A stretch of DNA of 64,000 bases from an uncultured Anaeroplasmataceae bacterium (GCA_910584005.1 CAJTXR010000002.1:124001-188000); one strand, 5' to 3'; shown: positions 44,801 to 53,528, numbered from the stretch's first letter. The notes: generated by a model not told the origin, from the letters alone. A program made the numbers and translations.

Positions 44801-44876
44801 GGCCTGTTGGTGAAATGGTTAACACATTGCCCTCTCAAGGCAACATTCATGGGTTCGAACCCCATACAGGTCACCA
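44801..44876 (+). tRNA. tRNA-Glu (anticodon CUC)
   Basis: 76 nt including an encoded CCA. Acceptor stem GGCCTGT/ACAGGTC; anticodon stem TTGCC/GGCAA with loop CTCTCAA, giving anticodon CTC for GAG codons; T arm TGGGTTCGAACCCCA. Most bacteria rely on tRNA-Glu(UUC), so this is probably the minor isoacceptor. The sequence after it is repeated further downstream, marking an insertion site. Confidence 0.93.
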
Positions 44877-44888
44877 TGATAAAGAAAC

Positions 44889-44921
44889 ACAAGTAATACG
44901 TTGAGATTACTTGTTTTTTTA
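44889..44921 (+). terminator. Terminator of tRNA-Glu (copy 1 of a repeated hairpin)
   Basis: ACAAGTAAT and ATTACTTGT form a 9-bp stem around the loop ACGTTGAG, followed by a T run. Related hairpins with ACGTT-beginning loops recur at 52455-52480 and 53250-53275. Confidence 0.8.
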
Positions 44922-45076
44922 TGCATAATTTTACTTGGATTTACCAAATCAAACCGAATTACGCAAAATTACACAAAAATATATTTTTGGTTAAGCTCGA
45001 GAAAAAAGTACATTTTATTGATATTTAGAAAAAAAATTTTACCAAGATATATCACTGAGTGAAAGGTCAAACTACT

Positions 45077-45114
45077 CCTCTAGTCAAGTAGGGGGTTCGG
45101 ACTCACACAGGACA
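45077..45114 (+). repeat. Degenerate copy of the tRNA-Glu 3' end
   Basis: GGGTTCGGACTCACACAGG resembles the tRNA segment GGGTTCGAACCCCATACAGG with substitutions and a deletion; preceding bases also recall the anticodon arm (CCTCTA…CAAG). It cannot fold as a working tRNA and looks like an old attachment-site duplication. Confidence 0.4.
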
Positions 45115-45143
45115 TAAAAAAGACCATTCAAATGATCTTTTTA

Positions 45144-45422
45144 TCAATTTCTTATATAAATACCAGTTTTGTAAATGAATCTCGTTTTTCTTATTTTATA
45201 TGCGTAGTTTGTTTCAAAGAGTGGTTGGGATTTGCTTGGAAGATAATTGATATCTTCAGAGCTCACTAAAAATTCTAGTTCATTTCTATTAATGACTATC
45301 ACATTCTTTAGTAGGCTCTTGAAATCTATATTATCTAGGAATTCCAAATTTTCTGGAATCTTTTTATTTGTATGTAGAATTTTAGTTCGTTTTATAGTTT
45401 TTTTTAGAAAAATGTGATACAA
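45144..45422 (-). pseudogene. Possible C-terminal remnant of a site-specific recombinase
   Basis: 92 codons opening with TTG and lacking a proper start. FKSLLKNVIVINRNELEFLV resembles the segment near the end of serine recombinases (LVEKVIV…-LEF type), and the tail (YKIRKTRFIYKTGIYIRN) recalls their C-terminal strands. The catalytic N-terminal domain is missing. This resemblance is weak; it may instead be an unrelated small protein. Confidence 0.3.
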
Positions 45423-45518
45423 TGAGGCTCAAATCAAATAACAATTTTAGAAAAATTAGAAATTTCATTATGAAAAACAGCCATTTAATGACAAGATGTA
45501 AAATGGGAGGATGAAGAT

Positions 45519-46943
45519 ATGGATATTTTTACTAAATATGGTATTAAAATAATAAATGGTAAGCGATATTATGAACTAAATATGAATGAAAGAATTTATG
45601 GATATGAATTGGAAAATACCATTCCATACCTTTTTAAATATAAAGATTTTGTAGTTCAAACATCAAAATGGAATCAATTGTCTTTAGAAGTAATAAGATA
45701 TGTAAATGATTTGAATCCTAAATCAAACGAAGAACTTGTTTCTATGATGTATGATTTCAGTAAAGCATCGGTATTTTCATACGAAAAGAAGACAAATTTT
45801 TCTCCTTTCAACAATATATTTTTGAATACAAATCATACGGCAGGACATCAATTTAGATCTTTACAAACTATTTTAATTAATTACAATGTAAATCTTGATG
45901 AGTGTTATTTTCTTATTAGAAGGCATATAAAAGCTGAACCAATAGAAGTTAAGAATTATTTTAGAAATATTACTATGAAGCAATACAAAAAATATCTTTT
46001 ATTAAAGGGATATGATGATACTAAATCAAATGTTTTAATTGGTAATATTGATTCATTAAATAAAGTTTTAACTAGCATGTCGACAGCGTTTAATGACTTT
46101 TATTTGTTTGATGATTACTACTATTTTACTAATTATAAAAGTAAATTTTTTAAATATGTTAATTCCAAATATTTTTCTAACGAAAAAATTGCGAAAAATT
46201 CAGAGGCTAATTTGGAACTTCTAGATTCGTTTTACAAAAGTAGATTTATATTTGAAAATGAAAATTTATTAGATGTAGTGACGAAATTAAAAAATCTTAT
46301 AGTTTTTGAAACACAACTTTTGTTCGAAGAATTAAACACAGAAGTGATAAGTTCGAATAAAATTTTTGGCATAATGCGTTTGAAATATAGAGAGTTAATG
46401 AATAGTTTAGGTGTTTATAACAATTCTAATGATTTTTTTAAAATTTGTGAATTATTATTAAGCAAAAAATATAGAATTAAAAAACCATTTATTTCGACTT
46501 CAACTTTAATGAAATTATCGAATGAAGAACTAATGGTGTCATATGCATATTCCTTAGACAAAATAACTGTATCAGGCTTATCAAAATATGCTGATAAAAT
46601 GCATTTTAAAAAGTTAGATAATCTACTTCAATTTATGAATGAAGTAAGTGATGATTATATTCAAATAAGTATTGATACACTAATAAAAAAAGAATTATTT
46701 GAAATAAGTGATGATGCTCTAGAAAAAATAAAAGAAGAAATTTGTTTCTATATCAATACTGTCGGGAATATAGACACAACCAGTTATTTAGGTTATGGTG
46801 TATATCCGCAACTAGAATTTAAATGGAATAAATATTTACTTGTGGGAATTGTTAGAACTTTTTTTGATGATCATTTTGAGATAGAATATACAGAAAAATC
46901 ATATAAAACTACGGATTATATCATAAGAATGAAAAAAAATTAA
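45519..46943 (+). CDS. Unknown 474-residue protein
   Basis: Not recognised. The N-terminal part (GIKIINGKRYYELNMNERIYGYEL) is beta-rich, the middle helical with HTAGHQFRSLQTILINY, and the end GVYPQLEFKWNKYLLVGIV again beta-rich with aromatic residues. No membrane segment or known motif. GGGAGGATGAAG precedes the ATG and a terminator follows, so it is monocistronic. Its place between an insertion-site repeat and a probable defence cluster suggests an accessory gene, possibly defence. Confidence 0.6.
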   Translation: MDIFTKYGIKIINGKRYYELNMNERIYGYELENTIPYLFKYKDFVVQTSKWNQLSLEVIRYVNDLNPKSNEELVSMMYDFSKASVFSYEKKTNFSPFNNIFLNTNHTAGHQFRSLQTILINYNVNLDECYFLIRRHIKAEPIEVKNYFRNITMKQYKKYLLLKGYDDTKSNVLIGNIDSLNKVLTSMSTAFNDFYLFDDYYYFTNYKSKFFKYVNSKYFSNEKIAKNSEANLELLDSFYKSRFIFENENLLDVVTKLKNLIVFETQLLFEELNTEVISSNKIFGIMRLKYRELMNSLGVYNNSNDFFKICELLLSKKYRIKKPFISTSTLMKLSNEELMVSYAYSLDKITVSGLSKYADKMHFKKLDNLLQFMNEVSDDYIQISIDTLIKKELFEISDDALEKIKEEICFYINTVGNIDTTSYLGYGVYPQLEFKWNKYLLVGIVRTFFDDHFEIEYTEKSYKTTDYIIRMKKN

Positions 46944-46970
46944 AAGACATATCTATGTCTTTTTTATTTA
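46942..46970 (+). terminator. Terminator of the 474-residue gene
   Basis: AAAAGACAT-ATCT-ATGTCTTTT, a 9-bp stem, then T residues. Confidence 0.75.
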
Positions 46971-47019
46971 TAATTTCGAAATAATATAAAAATAATTTTA
47001 AAATATTATAAAATAATTA

Positions 47020-47048
47020 TTTACATTTGTGTGATTTGGGTATATAAT
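47020..47048 (+). promoter_or_regulatory. Promoter of the GHKL-DUF6339-Dam operon
   Basis: TTTACA (47020-47025), 17 bp, TATAAT (47043-47048), 31 bp before the first small gene. Confidence 0.7.
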
Positions 47049-47079
47049 TTAATTATAATCAAAGAAAAAGGTAAAAATT

Positions 47080-47313
47080 ATGACAGAAAAAAAGAATATA
47101 AAACGAGAAAATTTTATCCGTATATCCGAGAGTCGCGTTTCAAAGATTATAATTTTATTTGAACAGTTGACAAATTTAAATAATTCTTCTTTTTATGAAT
47201 ACTCAGAAGAAGATGTTGAAAAAATTTTCTTTACAATTGAAAAGGAAATGAAAAAGTCTAAAGAGATATTATTGAAATCTAAAAAGAAAAAAAGCACAAG
47301 ATTTGAATTATAG
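47080..47313 (+). CDS. Small charged protein leading the GHKL operon
   Basis: 77 residues, highly charged (MTEKKNIKRENFIRIS… ending KKKKSTRFEL) and predicted helical. No motif. It has its own ribosome-binding site (AAAGG) and ends 16 bp before the ATPase gene. By size and position it could be a regulator or adaptor of the downstream cluster. Confidence 0.55.
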   Translation: MTEKKNIKRENFIRISESRVSKIIILFEQLTNLNNSSFYEYSEEDVEKIFFTIEKEMKKSKEILLKSKKKKSTRFEL

Positions 47314-47329
47314 AAAGGCGGTATAAAAT

Positions 47330-49252
47330 ATGAATGAGTTGAAATGGCGATTTCCATTATCAAGTGGTGGAGAATTCAAAGGTATAAGTAGTGGTGATGA
47401 AGAAACTTTTAAAGAGTTTCCTTTTAAGGCATTTGCTAGAGAGTTATTACAAAATTCAATTGATGTTAGATATTCTGATGAAGAACCAGTAAGAATCGAA
47501 TTTGCGGAATTTGAGTTAAATAAAAATGAAATTCCTGGAATATTTGATTATTTGAATGCACTAAAAAGATGCAAAGAATTATGGTCATCAAAAGAAGATT
47601 ATGGAAAAATATATCAAGATATGATTGACTATGTTGAATGTAATGATGTTTTTCCGTGCTTGAGAATTAGTGATATGAATACAACTGGATTGATAGGAAT
47701 TGAAACTACTGACCTAGAAGAAAATAACTACCTTGCTTTGGTTAAGGGCACTGGTTTTTCTTCAAAGAAAAAAGGCGTCTTAACGGGAGGCTCTAAAGGT
47801 GTAGGTAAAAATGCATCATTTTTATTGTCAAAATTAAAAATGGTATTCTATTCCACTAAGACGAATAATTCTCAAGGAACTATTGGAGTCACTAAACTTG
47901 TTTCTGGATATGCAGATGATTCTGTTTCAAAAAACAGGGCACTGACCCAGGGGACAGGGTTTTATTCAATTGGAGAAGAATGTAATCCTAGTTATGATAT
48001 TTTAAACATTGATCCAAATTTTTTAGATAGAAGGATGAAAAATGGTACTGATGTTTTTGTGATTGGAATGCAAAAAAGTGATAAATGGGATAAAGAAATA
48101 ATAAAAGAGATTATTAGCTCTTTTATGGTTGCCATTAAAGAGAAAAGTCTTGAAGTTTCTTTCAATGGAACAGAAATTAATTCTAATACTTTACCTGAAT
48201 TAATGGAATTAGATTTTTTAAAATTAGATAAGTCTATCGTTGCACAGTTTGATATTTTATATTCTGAAACAGATATTCATGTTTTTGATATTTCAACGGA
48301 ACTAGGTACATGTACTTTATATTTGAAAGCATACACTAAACAAGATGAAGCAAAGGCAACAAACAAATGCTTTATGGTAAGACATCCTGGAATGTTTATT
48401 AAAGCAAATAATTATGCGAATTATAATATTTCGGCTTTGTGTAAGATAAAAGATGATACTTTAGGAAAAACATTATTAAGCATTGAAAACCCTCAGCATA
48501 CTAGTTGGCAAGTACAACGAATTGCAGATCCTTACGAAAGGAAAGAAGTAAAAAATTGTATTGCAGAAATAGATAATCAAATAAATGATTATATCTTATC
48601 GGTTTTGCAAAGTGGTGAATCTATACCAATTGATCCACTTGGTGCTGGAGATTACTTGCCTGATATTGATGAAGGGAATTTGCCTACAGAAAGTGAGGGT
48701 GAAAAATCAAAAGCTAGTAATGATGATGTAATGCAAACTGCATTTAAAGAAAATGTTACTTATGAAAAAAATGCTAATGAAGAAGCAGAGGATGGAAAGG
48801 GGCTTCAACCTGTAGAAGGTTCAGCTGAAGAAAGCGGTAATGATGTTGAGGTTCCATTAGGTCATAATGAAAAGCACGGTGGTGGTTCGCATCCAGGAAC
48901 AGAGCCAAAAGGATTAAAAGAAGGGGATTCCATATTATTTAAAAATGCCAAGTTAAAAGGTGTTAGATACAAGGTCATATCAATTGATAAAAATGTGGGG
49001 CAAATAAGAGTTGTATTGATATCTCCTATTAATGCAGATAATTGTTACCTGAGTTTAAATATGTTAGATGACCATAACTCACCAACAGAAGTACAAATTA
49101 TAGAAATGAAAAATAATGGTGTGCAAATTGAATCAAAAGACAAGCTTGAATTTGGTCCATTTGAAATAAAAGAAAATTCAAAGATTGTTTTAGATGTTAA
49201 AACAAATATAAATGGTTTCTTTGGATGTGAGGTGAAGATTATATGCAAATAA
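47330..49252 (+). CDS. GHKL-type ATPase, probable defence protein
   Basis: 640 residues. Bergerat-fold motifs: N box FARELLQNSIDVR (~38-50), G1 box LRISDMNTTGL (~112), and G2-like GGSKGVGKNASFLLS (~155), as in MutL/Hsp90-like ATPases. A transducer-like region follows to ~420, then an acidic, glycine-rich linker (~430-535) and a C-terminal beta domain (~540-640). It is not a full MutL: no endonuclease motif is seen. GHKL proteins occur in multi-gene antiphage clusters with DUF6339 proteins. AAAGGCGG precedes the ATG; it overlaps the next gene by 10 bp. Confidence 0.75.
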   Translation: MNELKWRFPLSSGGEFKGISSGDEETFKEFPFKAFARELLQNSIDVRYSDEEPVRIEFAEFELNKNEIPGIFDYLNALKRCKELWSSKEDYGKIYQDMIDYVECNDVFPCLRISDMNTTGLIGIETTDLEENNYLALVKGTGFSSKKKGVLTGGSKGVGKNASFLLSKLKMVFYSTKTNNSQGTIGVTKLVSGYADDSVSKNRALTQGTGFYSIGEECNPSYDILNIDPNFLDRRMKNGTDVFVIGMQKSDKWDKEIIKEIISSFMVAIKEKSLEVSFNGTEINSNTLPELMELDFLKLDKSIVAQFDILYSETDIHVFDISTELGTCTLYLKAYTKQDEAKATNKCFMVRHPGMFIKANNYANYNISALCKIKDDTLGKTLLSIENPQHTSWQVQRIADPYERKEVKNCIAEIDNQINDYILSVLQSGESIPIDPLGAGDYLPDIDEGNLPTESEGEKSKASNDDVMQTAFKENVTYEKNANEEAEDGKGLQPVEGSAEESGNDVEVPLGHNEKHGGGSHPGTEPKGLKEGDSILFKNAKLKGVRYKVISIDKNVGQIRVVLISPINADNCYLSLNMLDDHNSPTEVQIIEMKNNGVQIESKDKLEFGPFEIKENSKIVLDVKTNINGFFGCEVKIICK

Positions 49253-50154
49253 GAGGAAAGCTATTTCCATATCCTATTTTAAATAAAAATGAAGTTTTTT
49301 CTAATTTTATCAAAAAATCATTTGATTTGAAATTTGATAATGCAAGTACAGATGATAAATTAATTCTGCACAATGTTACTTATGTAATTGATGCAACTGC
49401 AATTAATGAACTCATCAAAGAAGAAAAAGTTGGAGTTGTTTTGGTTGTTGAATGCGCTGATACAATAATGAGAAAAACTTTTGATGTCACAAATACAAAA
49501 GTAGACATAACAATATCCAACCAAGAATTAAATGGAAAAGTTGAATTTTCTTTATTTGCTTATGCTAAAGTCAATTTTGAATATTGCCCCAGTGATGTTG
49601 ATGAAGATTATAATAACATTACATTTCAAATTGAGAAATATGACATTTTATGTGTAAATGATGGGATTTCCAAAATAGTTTTGCATAAAGATACAGAAGA
49701 AAGTTTGGTGAAATCTATCTTTTCCATTCAATCTTTATCAGAAATGGCAGATGGATTATTTAATGTTCAATATAAAAATTCAAAAAAAATTTTGATTAGT
49801 ATGTCTGAATATGATCATACAAATTATAATGTGGTTTATTCAATGCCTATTTTTCAGGAAGTTTTTTTCAATATGATACTAATTCCAGCATTATCTCAGG
49901 CTCTAACAGAATGTTTTAATGATGTGAAAAATGGTGCAGAATTAGATGATATTATTGTTAATTACCAATGGTTTGCAGCAATTTTAAAGCAATATAAAAG
50001 ACTGAAAGGTGAACAATTGACAATTGATGTTATAAAAAATATTCAACAGCCTATAGCATTTGCTCAAGAAATACTAGGAAAGCCTATAAAATCTGCATTG
50101 GAAAAATTAATTGAAAGTACAAAAAAGCAAAATCAAAATGCGGAGGAGGAATAA
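49243..50154 (+). CDS. Unknown protein of the GHKL cluster
   Basis: 303 residues, not recognised. It begins RGKLFPYPILNKNEVFSNF and contains beta-rich stretches, then a helical C-terminal half (MPIFQEVFFNMILIPALSQAL). No nuclease motif is obvious. GAGGTGA lies before the ATG and it overlaps the ATPase gene, so the two are translationally coupled and probably interact. Confidence 0.6.
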   Translation: MQIRGKLFPYPILNKNEVFSNFIKKSFDLKFDNASTDDKLILHNVTYVIDATAINELIKEEKVGVVLVVECADTIMRKTFDVTNTKVDITISNQELNGKVEFSLFAYAKVNFEYCPSDVDEDYNNITFQIEKYDILCVNDGISKIVLHKDTEESLVKSIFSIQSLSEMADGLFNVQYKNSKKILISMSEYDHTNYNVVYSMPIFQEVFFNMILIPALSQALTECFNDVKNGAELDDIIVNYQWFAAILKQYKRLKGEQLTIDVIKNIQQPIAFAQEILGKPIKSALEKLIESTKKQNQNAEEE

Positions 50155-50157
50155 TTT

Positions 50158-50901
50158 ATGGCTAATATTAATGTTAAAGTTTTATCAGAGGATGCATATA
50201 TTTTTTTGAAAAATCATCTTGAAGAGGTGACAAAAAAAATAATAGAAAATGATGATAACTTTTGGATTGAATCGACATTTCCTTCACCTATTTTTATTGA
50301 TAAAAAAATTTTTATTCCAGATTTCCAATTGACCGAAAATCAAGATTCTAAGGATAAAGATATTGATTTTGATAATTCTATAAAGCTATATGAATCATTA
50401 AGAAGTATTCCTAATTTCATTTTGTGTGATGATAGATTTTGGTTATGGTTGCACTTTGAAAAATTTTATACTGTAGTAAAAAGTATGATGAAGATTAATG
50501 GAGTATCTACTATTAAAGATCATTGGCTTCATTCAGGAGGTGCAAGAAGAGGAATATTCTTCGGAGTGCTATCAAGATGCTATTTTAGGATTGCATTAAC
50601 TGTTGATACCAAATTAACTGATAAATATGAATTGTCTAGATGGATAATTGATAATCCTTTAAGATTTAGAGAGTTTACTTGGCGTAATTTTTCTTCTGAA
50701 AAACACTTAATAAGAGGATGTATTAAAGGAGAAAAAAAAGCAATAGAAGAAGTGCCTAATGCAAGAGAAACAGGTGAATTGTTCGCTAAAATTGCAAAGT
50801 ATGTGTCTAATATTGGAAGTGTAAGATTACTTGATGTCATATCTGAGATAGACATAGAGGAGATGGTTTATTTAAAAACCAAAGAACTATTAAAAGCATA
50901 A
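50158..50901 (+). CDS. DUF6339-like protein
   Basis: 247 residues. GARRGIFFGVLSRCYFRIAL (~125-144), TDKYELSRWIIDNPLRFREF and TWRNFSS fit the conserved pattern I associate with DUF6339, a family found next to Z1, MutL-like and methyltransferase genes in defence clusters. Function unknown. GGAGGAGG stands before the ATG, 3 bp after the previous stop. Confidence 0.55.
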   Translation: MANINVKVLSEDAYIFLKNHLEEVTKKIIENDDNFWIESTFPSPIFIDKKIFIPDFQLTENQDSKDKDIDFDNSIKLYESLRSIPNFILCDDRFWLWLHFEKFYTVVKSMMKINGVSTIKDHWLHSGGARRGIFFGVLSRCYFRIALTVDTKLTDKYELSRWIIDNPLRFREFTWRNFSSEKHLIRGCIKGEKKAIEEVPNARETGELFAKIAKYVSNIGSVRLLDVISEIDIEEMVYLKTKELLKA

Positions 50902-50916
50902 AAAGGAGGTGCACCT

Positions 50917-52221
50917 ATGAAGCCTTTTGTTAAATGGGCAGGCGGAAAAAGGCAAATATTGTCTAAAATTAAAAATTATATTAATGATGCAATATCCGAA
51001 GATACTAATTGTTCTTTTAGATACATTGAACCATTTTTAGGAGGAGGAGCCGTTTTATTTGATTTAGCACCTTCTAAAGCAATAATAAATGATTTGAATG
51101 AAGATTTAATAAACGCATATAGAATAATTGCCAGTGACAGATATGAAGAATTAATTTCATTACTAAAAAAGTATAAGACTAATTATGATGATGATAAAGA
51201 TGGTACATATTATGATACAAGACAAATGGATAGAGCTCCAGAATGGAGTACCAAAGATCCTGTTGAAAGAGCTGCAAGAATGATTTTTTTAAATAAAACA
51301 TGTTATAATGGATTATATCGAGTCAATAGTAGAGGGGAATTTAATACTCCCATTGGTAGATATATGAATCCTACTATATGTGATGAAGCAACTATAAGAG
51401 ATGCCCACAACTATTTGTCTAAAAATAATATAATCATAATGAACGAATCCTATGAGGTAGTAATGACTGAAGCTGGTGATGGAGATATTGTTTATATCGA
51501 TCCACCATACGATTATCAAGATGATGATGGATTTACAAAATATCAACTTCAAGGATTTACATTTGAAGATTTTAGAAAACTAAAAGAAACCTGCGATAAA
51601 GCTATTGATAGAAGAGCGATAATTATCTTAAGTAACAATGCTACGGATAAAGTAATAGCTTTGTTTGAAGAAGATCCAAGATATAAAATAAGTTATTTTC
51701 CAGAACATATTTCTACATTGAGAAATATTAATTCTAATGGGAGTGGAAGAAAAACGGGTAAGGAAATAATTATTTTAGGTATGCCTGATGGAATACCTTT
51801 TCCACAAGCTAATGATATAAATAAGGTGATTGATTTAGCGATGCTAAATGAAGAGGATTTAAAAAACAAAGACAAATTACTAAAAGATCTAAATGTAAAT
51901 AATGAACGACAAATTGCGTATTATTTATCTGCTTTAAAATTTTTTGGTTATATAAATAACAAATGTCAATTTACCTCAAGTGCTAATTTGGTGAGAAGTA
52001 ATAGGGAAACATTAGAACAAGATATTATTTCTCAACTGCTAAATAACAAAATATTCAAAAAAACATTAGATAATTATTTATTAAATAAAAGAATTGATAT
52101 AGAGACTATTGCTCAAGATTTGATAAAAATCGAAAAAATCACTTCAGAAACCACTGCAATGCGGAGAGCATCAACTGTTAGAAAATGGATTGAATGGCTT
52201 ATTTTAAAGAAAGGATTTTGA
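50917..52221 (+). CDS. Dam-type DNA adenine N6-methyltransferase
   Basis: 434 residues. D12-class motifs: FVKWAGGKRQILSKI (motif X/I start), EPFLGGGAVLFDL, and the catalytic DIVYIDPPYDY (DPPY). Residues 1-~290 form the methyltransferase; the last ~145 (VIDLAMLNEEDLKNKDKLLKD onward) are an extra helical domain with a winged-helix look, longer than in Dam. It could mark host DNA for the GHKL/DUF6339 proteins upstream, with which it shares an operon. No cognate restriction enzyme of known type lies beside it. Confidence 0.88.
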   Translation: MKPFVKWAGGKRQILSKIKNYINDAISEDTNCSFRYIEPFLGGGAVLFDLAPSKAIINDLNEDLINAYRIIASDRYEELISLLKKYKTNYDDDKDGTYYDTRQMDRAPEWSTKDPVERAARMIFLNKTCYNGLYRVNSRGEFNTPIGRYMNPTICDEATIRDAHNYLSKNNIIIMNESYEVVMTEAGDGDIVYIDPPYDYQDDDGFTKYQLQGFTFEDFRKLKETCDKAIDRRAIIILSNNATDKVIALFEEDPRYKISYFPEHISTLRNINSNGSGRKTGKEIIILGMPDGIPFPQANDINKVIDLAMLNEEDLKNKDKLLKDLNVNNERQIAYYLSALKFFGYINNKCQFTSSANLVRSNRETLEQDIISQLLNNKIFKKTLDNYLLNKRIDIETIAQDLIKIEKITSETTAMRRASTVRKWIEWLILKKGF

Positions 52222-52310
52222 TGAGCATATAGTTATTGAACCGTTTTTTTTGGCACAATTCCAAATCTGTTTGTTGTAACAAAAAAGTTTTATTTTTTCT
52301 TGTAATTTTG

Positions 52311-52480
52311 TATCAAAAACATATCTTTTATTAGAGTGGATGGGGTACGAATTGCCCATTTTCAGTTAATTTTCATTAAAATTGGTATTACTTCAGTACG
52401 CCTAACCTTTTTTGAAGGTATTATATCAGTACGCTTAAGACATCTTAAGAGAACACAGATAATACGTTGAGATTATCTGT
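52311..52480 (+). repeat. Island-end repeat, copy A
   Basis: It shares with 53137-53275 the words TATCTTTTATTAG, ATGGGGTA, CATTTTCAGT, ATTTTCATTAA and ATTGGTATTACTTCAGTA in the same order, then TTAAGAGAACACA and a tRNA-Glu-type terminator hairpin. Copy A has an extra CAGTACG-bounded segment of ~35 bp in the middle. Confidence 0.75.
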
Positions 52481-52485
52481 TTTTT

Positions 52486-52965
52486 TTGCCTAAATTTTAT
52501 GGGTATATACCTCTTTGGGTTCTTGCTACACAAATGACTTTTGGAATGATTAGTAAATTTTATGAATGCATGCCAATTTCTTGCAGAATGTCAGTTGCTA
52601 AAATCTATAACTTGCCAGAAAATCATTTAAGAACTATTCTAAAAATTTTAACGTTAATTAGAAATGCATGTGCACATGGGAATCGAATTTATTGCTTTAG
52701 TCATAAGTTTTCTTTGCCTAGTAAATTTGAGAATGATAATTTTAAAGCTATTCAAAATTTTTTAAATAATGGATATGGAAAAACGGATTTATTTTCTGTT
52801 ATTATATGTCTTAAAATCCTTTTAGATAATAAGACCTTTAAATCCTTAATCAATAGTATTAAGAATGAAACAAAGTATATTCATAGTAATTTACATAGTG
52901 TCAAAATTGAGGAGATATACAACTATATGGGATTTCCTGAAAATTGGGAACATATTTTAGATTGA
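52486..52965 (+). pseudogene. Truncated Abi-family (AbiD/AbiF-like) gene
   Basis: 159 codons from a TTG inside the repeat. YIPLWVLATQMTFGMISKFYE and LRTILKILTLIRNACAHGNR match the C-terminal half of Abi_2 proteins, including the R-X4-6-H HEPN-type RNase motif (RNACAH). The N-terminal half is missing and the junction is exactly at the repeated terminator hairpin, so the gene was cut by an insertion or recombination event. Confidence 0.65.
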
Positions 52966-53092
52966 TATAACATATAATATAGTAGGTTCTTATTCACTTG
53001 TTTTTTCATAAGAATAGTATTGACTTTAAAATGAAAATAATTTATAATAAGAATCGGATAGCACCTTGGAAACTTTTGAAGCCCAGGGTCTG

Positions 53093-53118
53093 AACAAGGG
53101 TTGCGGCCCTTGTTTTTA
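53093..53118 (+). terminator. Hairpin terminator within the island end
   Basis: AACAAGGG-TTGCGG-CCCTTGTT, an 8-bp GC-rich stem followed by T residues. No complete gene precedes it. Confidence 0.6.
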
Positions 53119-53136
53119 CTTTTCACCTCAATTTTA

Positions 53137-53275
53137 TATCTAAAATGGTATCTTTTATTAGGGTGAATGGGGTATGAACTACTCATTTTCAGTCGATTTT
53201 CATTAAGATTGGTATTACTTCAGTAGACTGAAGACATCCTTAAGAGAACACAAGTAATACGTTTTGATTAATTGT
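53137..53275 (+). repeat. Island-end repeat, copy B
   Basis: The diverged partner of 52311-52480, ending in the third tRNA-Glu-type hairpin (ACAAGTAAT, loop starting ACGTT, ATTAATTGT). The two copies flank the truncated Abi gene. Confidence 0.75.
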
Positions 53276-53415
53276 GTTTTTAATTTCTAAATTCGCTTGA
53301 TTTAACCAATTAAGTCGAAAAAAATTATTTTATTAGGCCAGAAGTGGGGGTTAGGATAGGTGTTGCGTTAGTACAAAAACTAATCTTTAAATATGCAAAG
53401 AGTGGGGTGATGTTT

Positions 53416-53508
53416 ATGAAAAATAAACAAAAAAAGAATCATAAGTGGTCAATAACAACAATAATTTTTTCATTAATCATATTCACAACACTTTGCCTTC
53501 TGGCCTAA
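53416..53508 (+). CDS. 30-residue membrane peptide
   Basis: A basic N-terminus (MKNKQKKNHKW) followed by one hydrophobic helix (SITTIIFSLIIFTTLCLLA). GGGGTGAT lies 4 bases before the ATG and a terminator follows at once. The layout is that of small membrane regulators, type I toxins or peptides handled by a neighbouring transporter. It converges on two ABC transporter genes. Confidence 0.45.
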   Translation: MKNKQKKNHKWSITTIIFSLIIFTTLCLLA

Positions 53509-53528
53509 TAAAATAAATACATTAAGTA

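Noticed and set aside
44662..44892. 76-codon frame on the minus strand across tRNA-Glu
   Set aside because: It is antisense to the end of gltX and to the tRNA gene; the reading frame is a by-product of the tRNA sequence.
47330..49252. True MutL mismatch-repair protein
   Set aside because: Only the ATP-binding boxes agree; the acidic linker and C-terminal beta domain do not match MutL dimerisation or endonuclease regions, and no mutS is nearby.
50917..52221. Classical type II restriction-modification system
   Set aside because: No recognisable restriction endonuclease is adjacent; the linked genes are a GHKL ATPase and DUF6339-like protein instead.
22853..53340. Insertion sequences or complete prophage
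   Set aside because: No transposase, capsid, terminase or portal gene is visible; only attachment-like repeats and a doubtful recombinase stub indicate mobility.
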